NCBI RefSeq assembly: GCF_028372415.1 | Contig: NC_092875.1 | Span: forward strand, 54,224,728-54,288,727 | DNA from: Notamacropus eugenii | Taxonomy: Eukaryota > Chordata > Mammalia > Diprotodontia > Macropodidae | Reading direction: 5' to 3' | DNA: 64,000 nt | In this document: piece by piece, positions 62,440 to 64,000 of the stretch | Numbering within the stretch: position 1 is the stretch's first letter | How the letters are laid out: every line of letters begins with the position of its first letter | Translations under genes and position numbers: made by a program | Notes under the pieces: generated by a model | Database searches by the model: none | Seen by the model: only the letters and a program-made list of their open reading frames with translations | What the model was told of the DNA's origin: nothing

Positions 62440-63339
62440 ATAATGGGCATTTAGGGGTAAAAGAATCAGAATAAGCAACAAGAAAACAAAATGATTCTTT
62501 GTAGCTGATATGATGGTATACTTAGAGAATCCTACAGAATCAACTGAAAAAACTAGTTGAAATAATTAACTTCAGCAGTTTCAGGATATAAAATAAATCC
62601 ACATAAATCCTCAGCATTTCCATATATATGCACATATATGTATATATATATGCACATACTTATATGTATTACCAAGAAAAACAAGAAGAAAGAGATAGAA
62701 AAAGCAATTTCAAGAGATAGAAAGAGACAGAAGAAAGAAGAAGAAGAAAAACAAGAAGAAAGAGATAGAAAAAGACGATATAAAATGCTTAGGAGTCTAC
62801 TTGCTAAGAAAAACCCAGGAACTACATGAACACAATTACAAGATACTTTTCAAACAAATAAAGTCATATGTAAACAATTGGAGAAATATTAATTGCTCAT
62901 CACTAGGGCTAGCTAATATAATAAAAATGAAAATTCTATCTAAAGTAAGCTACTTATCCAGTGCCATACCAATCAAATTACCAGAGAAAAAATTTAGAGA
63001 ACTAGAAAAAATAACAAAATTTATCTGGAAAAACAAAATGTCAAAAATATCAAGGGAATCAATGAAAAAAATGTAAAGGAATGCAGCTTAGTGGTACCAG
63101 ATCACAAATTATATTACAAAGTGGTAATCATTGAAACAATCTAGTACTGGCAGGGGTGGATCACTGGAATAGATTAGGTACATAATACTCAGGAGTAAAT
63201 GACCAGCGTAATCTAATGTTTGACAAGCCCAATGATCCAAGTTTTGGAGACAAGAAATCATTATTTGATAAAAAATGCCGGGAAAACTAGAAACCAGTTT
63301 GGCAGAAACTAGGTATAGATAAACACCTCACACTTAGAT
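62440..63339 (+). pseudogene. L1 ORF2 remnant, reverse transcriptase to C-terminal region
   Basis: Begins in the palm domain: TTTGTAGCTGATATGATGG encodes F-V-A-D-M-M, a damaged F-A-D-D catalytic motif. It continues with QELHEHNYKILFKQIK, NWRNINCSSLGLANIIKMKIL and KFIWKNKMSKISRESM blocks of L1 ORF2 (62801-63076), then broken frames. At 62671-62775 a segment of about 35 bp (ACCAAGAAAAACAAGAAG...) is duplicated and enriched in AAG. The WSINE-like insert at 63340 splits it. Not functional. Confidence 0.85.
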
Positions 63340-63650
63340 GTGTGTTCATCCTTCATTGCCAAAGAGGACCATGCCATCAGAGAAATAATGACATGACTTG
63401 CACTTAACTTTGTTTTGAGTGAGGGAGGGCTGTGCAGGTCACCAGCCTCACTTCTCCTCCAGAGCCATCTGAATCCAGTGACCAGATATTCCTCAGGATG
63501 ACTGGAGATGACCCAGGATGAGGCAATTGGGGTTAAATGACTTGCCCAAGGTCATACAGCTAGTGAGTGTCAAGTGTGTGAGGTGAGATTTGAACTCAGG
63601 TCCTCCTGACTCCTGCACTGGTGCTCTATCCACTGCACCACCTAGCTGCC
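63340..63650 (-). repeat. WSINE1-like SINE, complete
   Basis: Minus orientation. The tRNA-like head (right) reads GGCAGCTAGGTGGTGCAGTGG on the minus strand, then GAGTTCAAATCTCACCTCACAC, the CORE TAGCTGTATGACCTTGGGC and the RTE-like 3' end with GCCCTCCCTCACTCAAAAC and GGCAATGAAGGATGAACAC. A perfect 14-bp duplication CCTCACACTTAGAT is at 63326-63339 and 63651-63664. The family name is from memory and should be checked. Confidence 0.88.
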
Positions 63651-63664
63651 CCTCACACTTAGAT

Positions 63665-64000
63665 AAGGTCAAAATGAGTACTTAATTTAGACATTAAGAG
63701 TAGTATCATAAGCAGATTAGGGAGCATAGAATATTTTACCTGTCAGATTTATGAATAAGGGGAAAATTTATTACCAAACAAGAGATAGAGCACATTATAA
63801 AGTATAAAATGGATAATTTTGATTACATCAAAATAAAAAGGTTTTGAACAAACAAAACCAAAGCTGCCAAGATTAAAAGGAAAGCAGGAAACTGGGGGAG
63901 GAGGGAGGAATTTTTACAGTAAGTTTCTCTGGTAAAAGCCTCATTTTTCAAATACAGTGAACTGAATCAAATTTATAAGAATTCAAGTCATTCCTCAATT
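63665..64000 (+). pseudogene. L1 ORF2 remnant, C-terminal part (runs off window)
   Basis: Continues 62440-63339 after the SINE with AAGGTCAAAATGAGTACTTAA, ATGGATAATTTTGATTACATC and CAAACAAAACCAA, which are also present at 31560-31730 in the other L1. No intact frame. Confidence 0.8.

Overview
The window looks like intergenic or intronic nuclear DNA from a mammal, most likely a marsupial. There is no compact coding, no operon structure and no convincing intact host gene. Almost everything recognisable is transposon-derived: LINE-1 (L1) and L1-derived ORF1-only elements, old L2 and MIR pieces, tRNA-derived SINEs of the MAR1/WSINE type known from metatherians, hAT-type DNA transposon fossils, and endogenous retroviruses (ERVs). 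The SINE at 63340-63650 resembles WSINE1, which would favour an Australasian marsupial. That species-level guess is weak.

Layout. 1-9785: a solo LTR (1084-1696), SINE pieces and an AT-rich, apparently non-coding ERV body ending in an LTR (here ERV-N). That body is split by the first ORF1-only element, HAL-A (5460-8207). 9786-15228: sparse sequence, an hAT remnant, SINEs and HAL-B (11679-14595) inserted in an L1 3' end. 15281-19990: an opposite-strand ERV (ERV-P, proline-tRNA-like primer site) with an ERV-N LTR nested in it. 20023-28009: microsatellites, L2, SINE, HAL-C on the minus strand (21061-23810), a palindromic hAT MITE and an LTR-like segment. 28010-35778: a rearranged L1 interrupted by HAL-D (32354-35094), followed at its tail by HAL-H, a 158-bp copy of only the head of the element. 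36868-43751: a solo LTR and a 5.1-kb internally deleted gammaretrovirus-like provirus (ERV-G, glutamate-tRNA-like primer site) with both LTRs. 45330-48330: an old minus-strand L1 whose endonuclease segment is joined to its ORF2 C-terminal region. 49408-52189: HAL-E, the youngest-looking copy, with an intact 366-codon ORF1. 52202-64000: the richest stretch of old L2, MIR and hAT, some unassigned sequence with two weak exon candidates, a long polypurine tract, a possible decayed minus-strand coding stretch and an L1 ORF2 piece running off the right edge.

The main signal is the HAL family: five 2.74-2.92 kb copies, each starting at the same 5' nucleotides, each carrying ORF1 but no ORF2, each sharing an L1-like 3' end and each bounded by 10-17 bp target-site duplications. 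They behave as a non-autonomous L1 derivative of the HAL1 (half-L1) type, presumably mobilised by an L1 ORF2 protein acting in trans. Whether this particular family is already catalogued cannot be decided from sequence alone.
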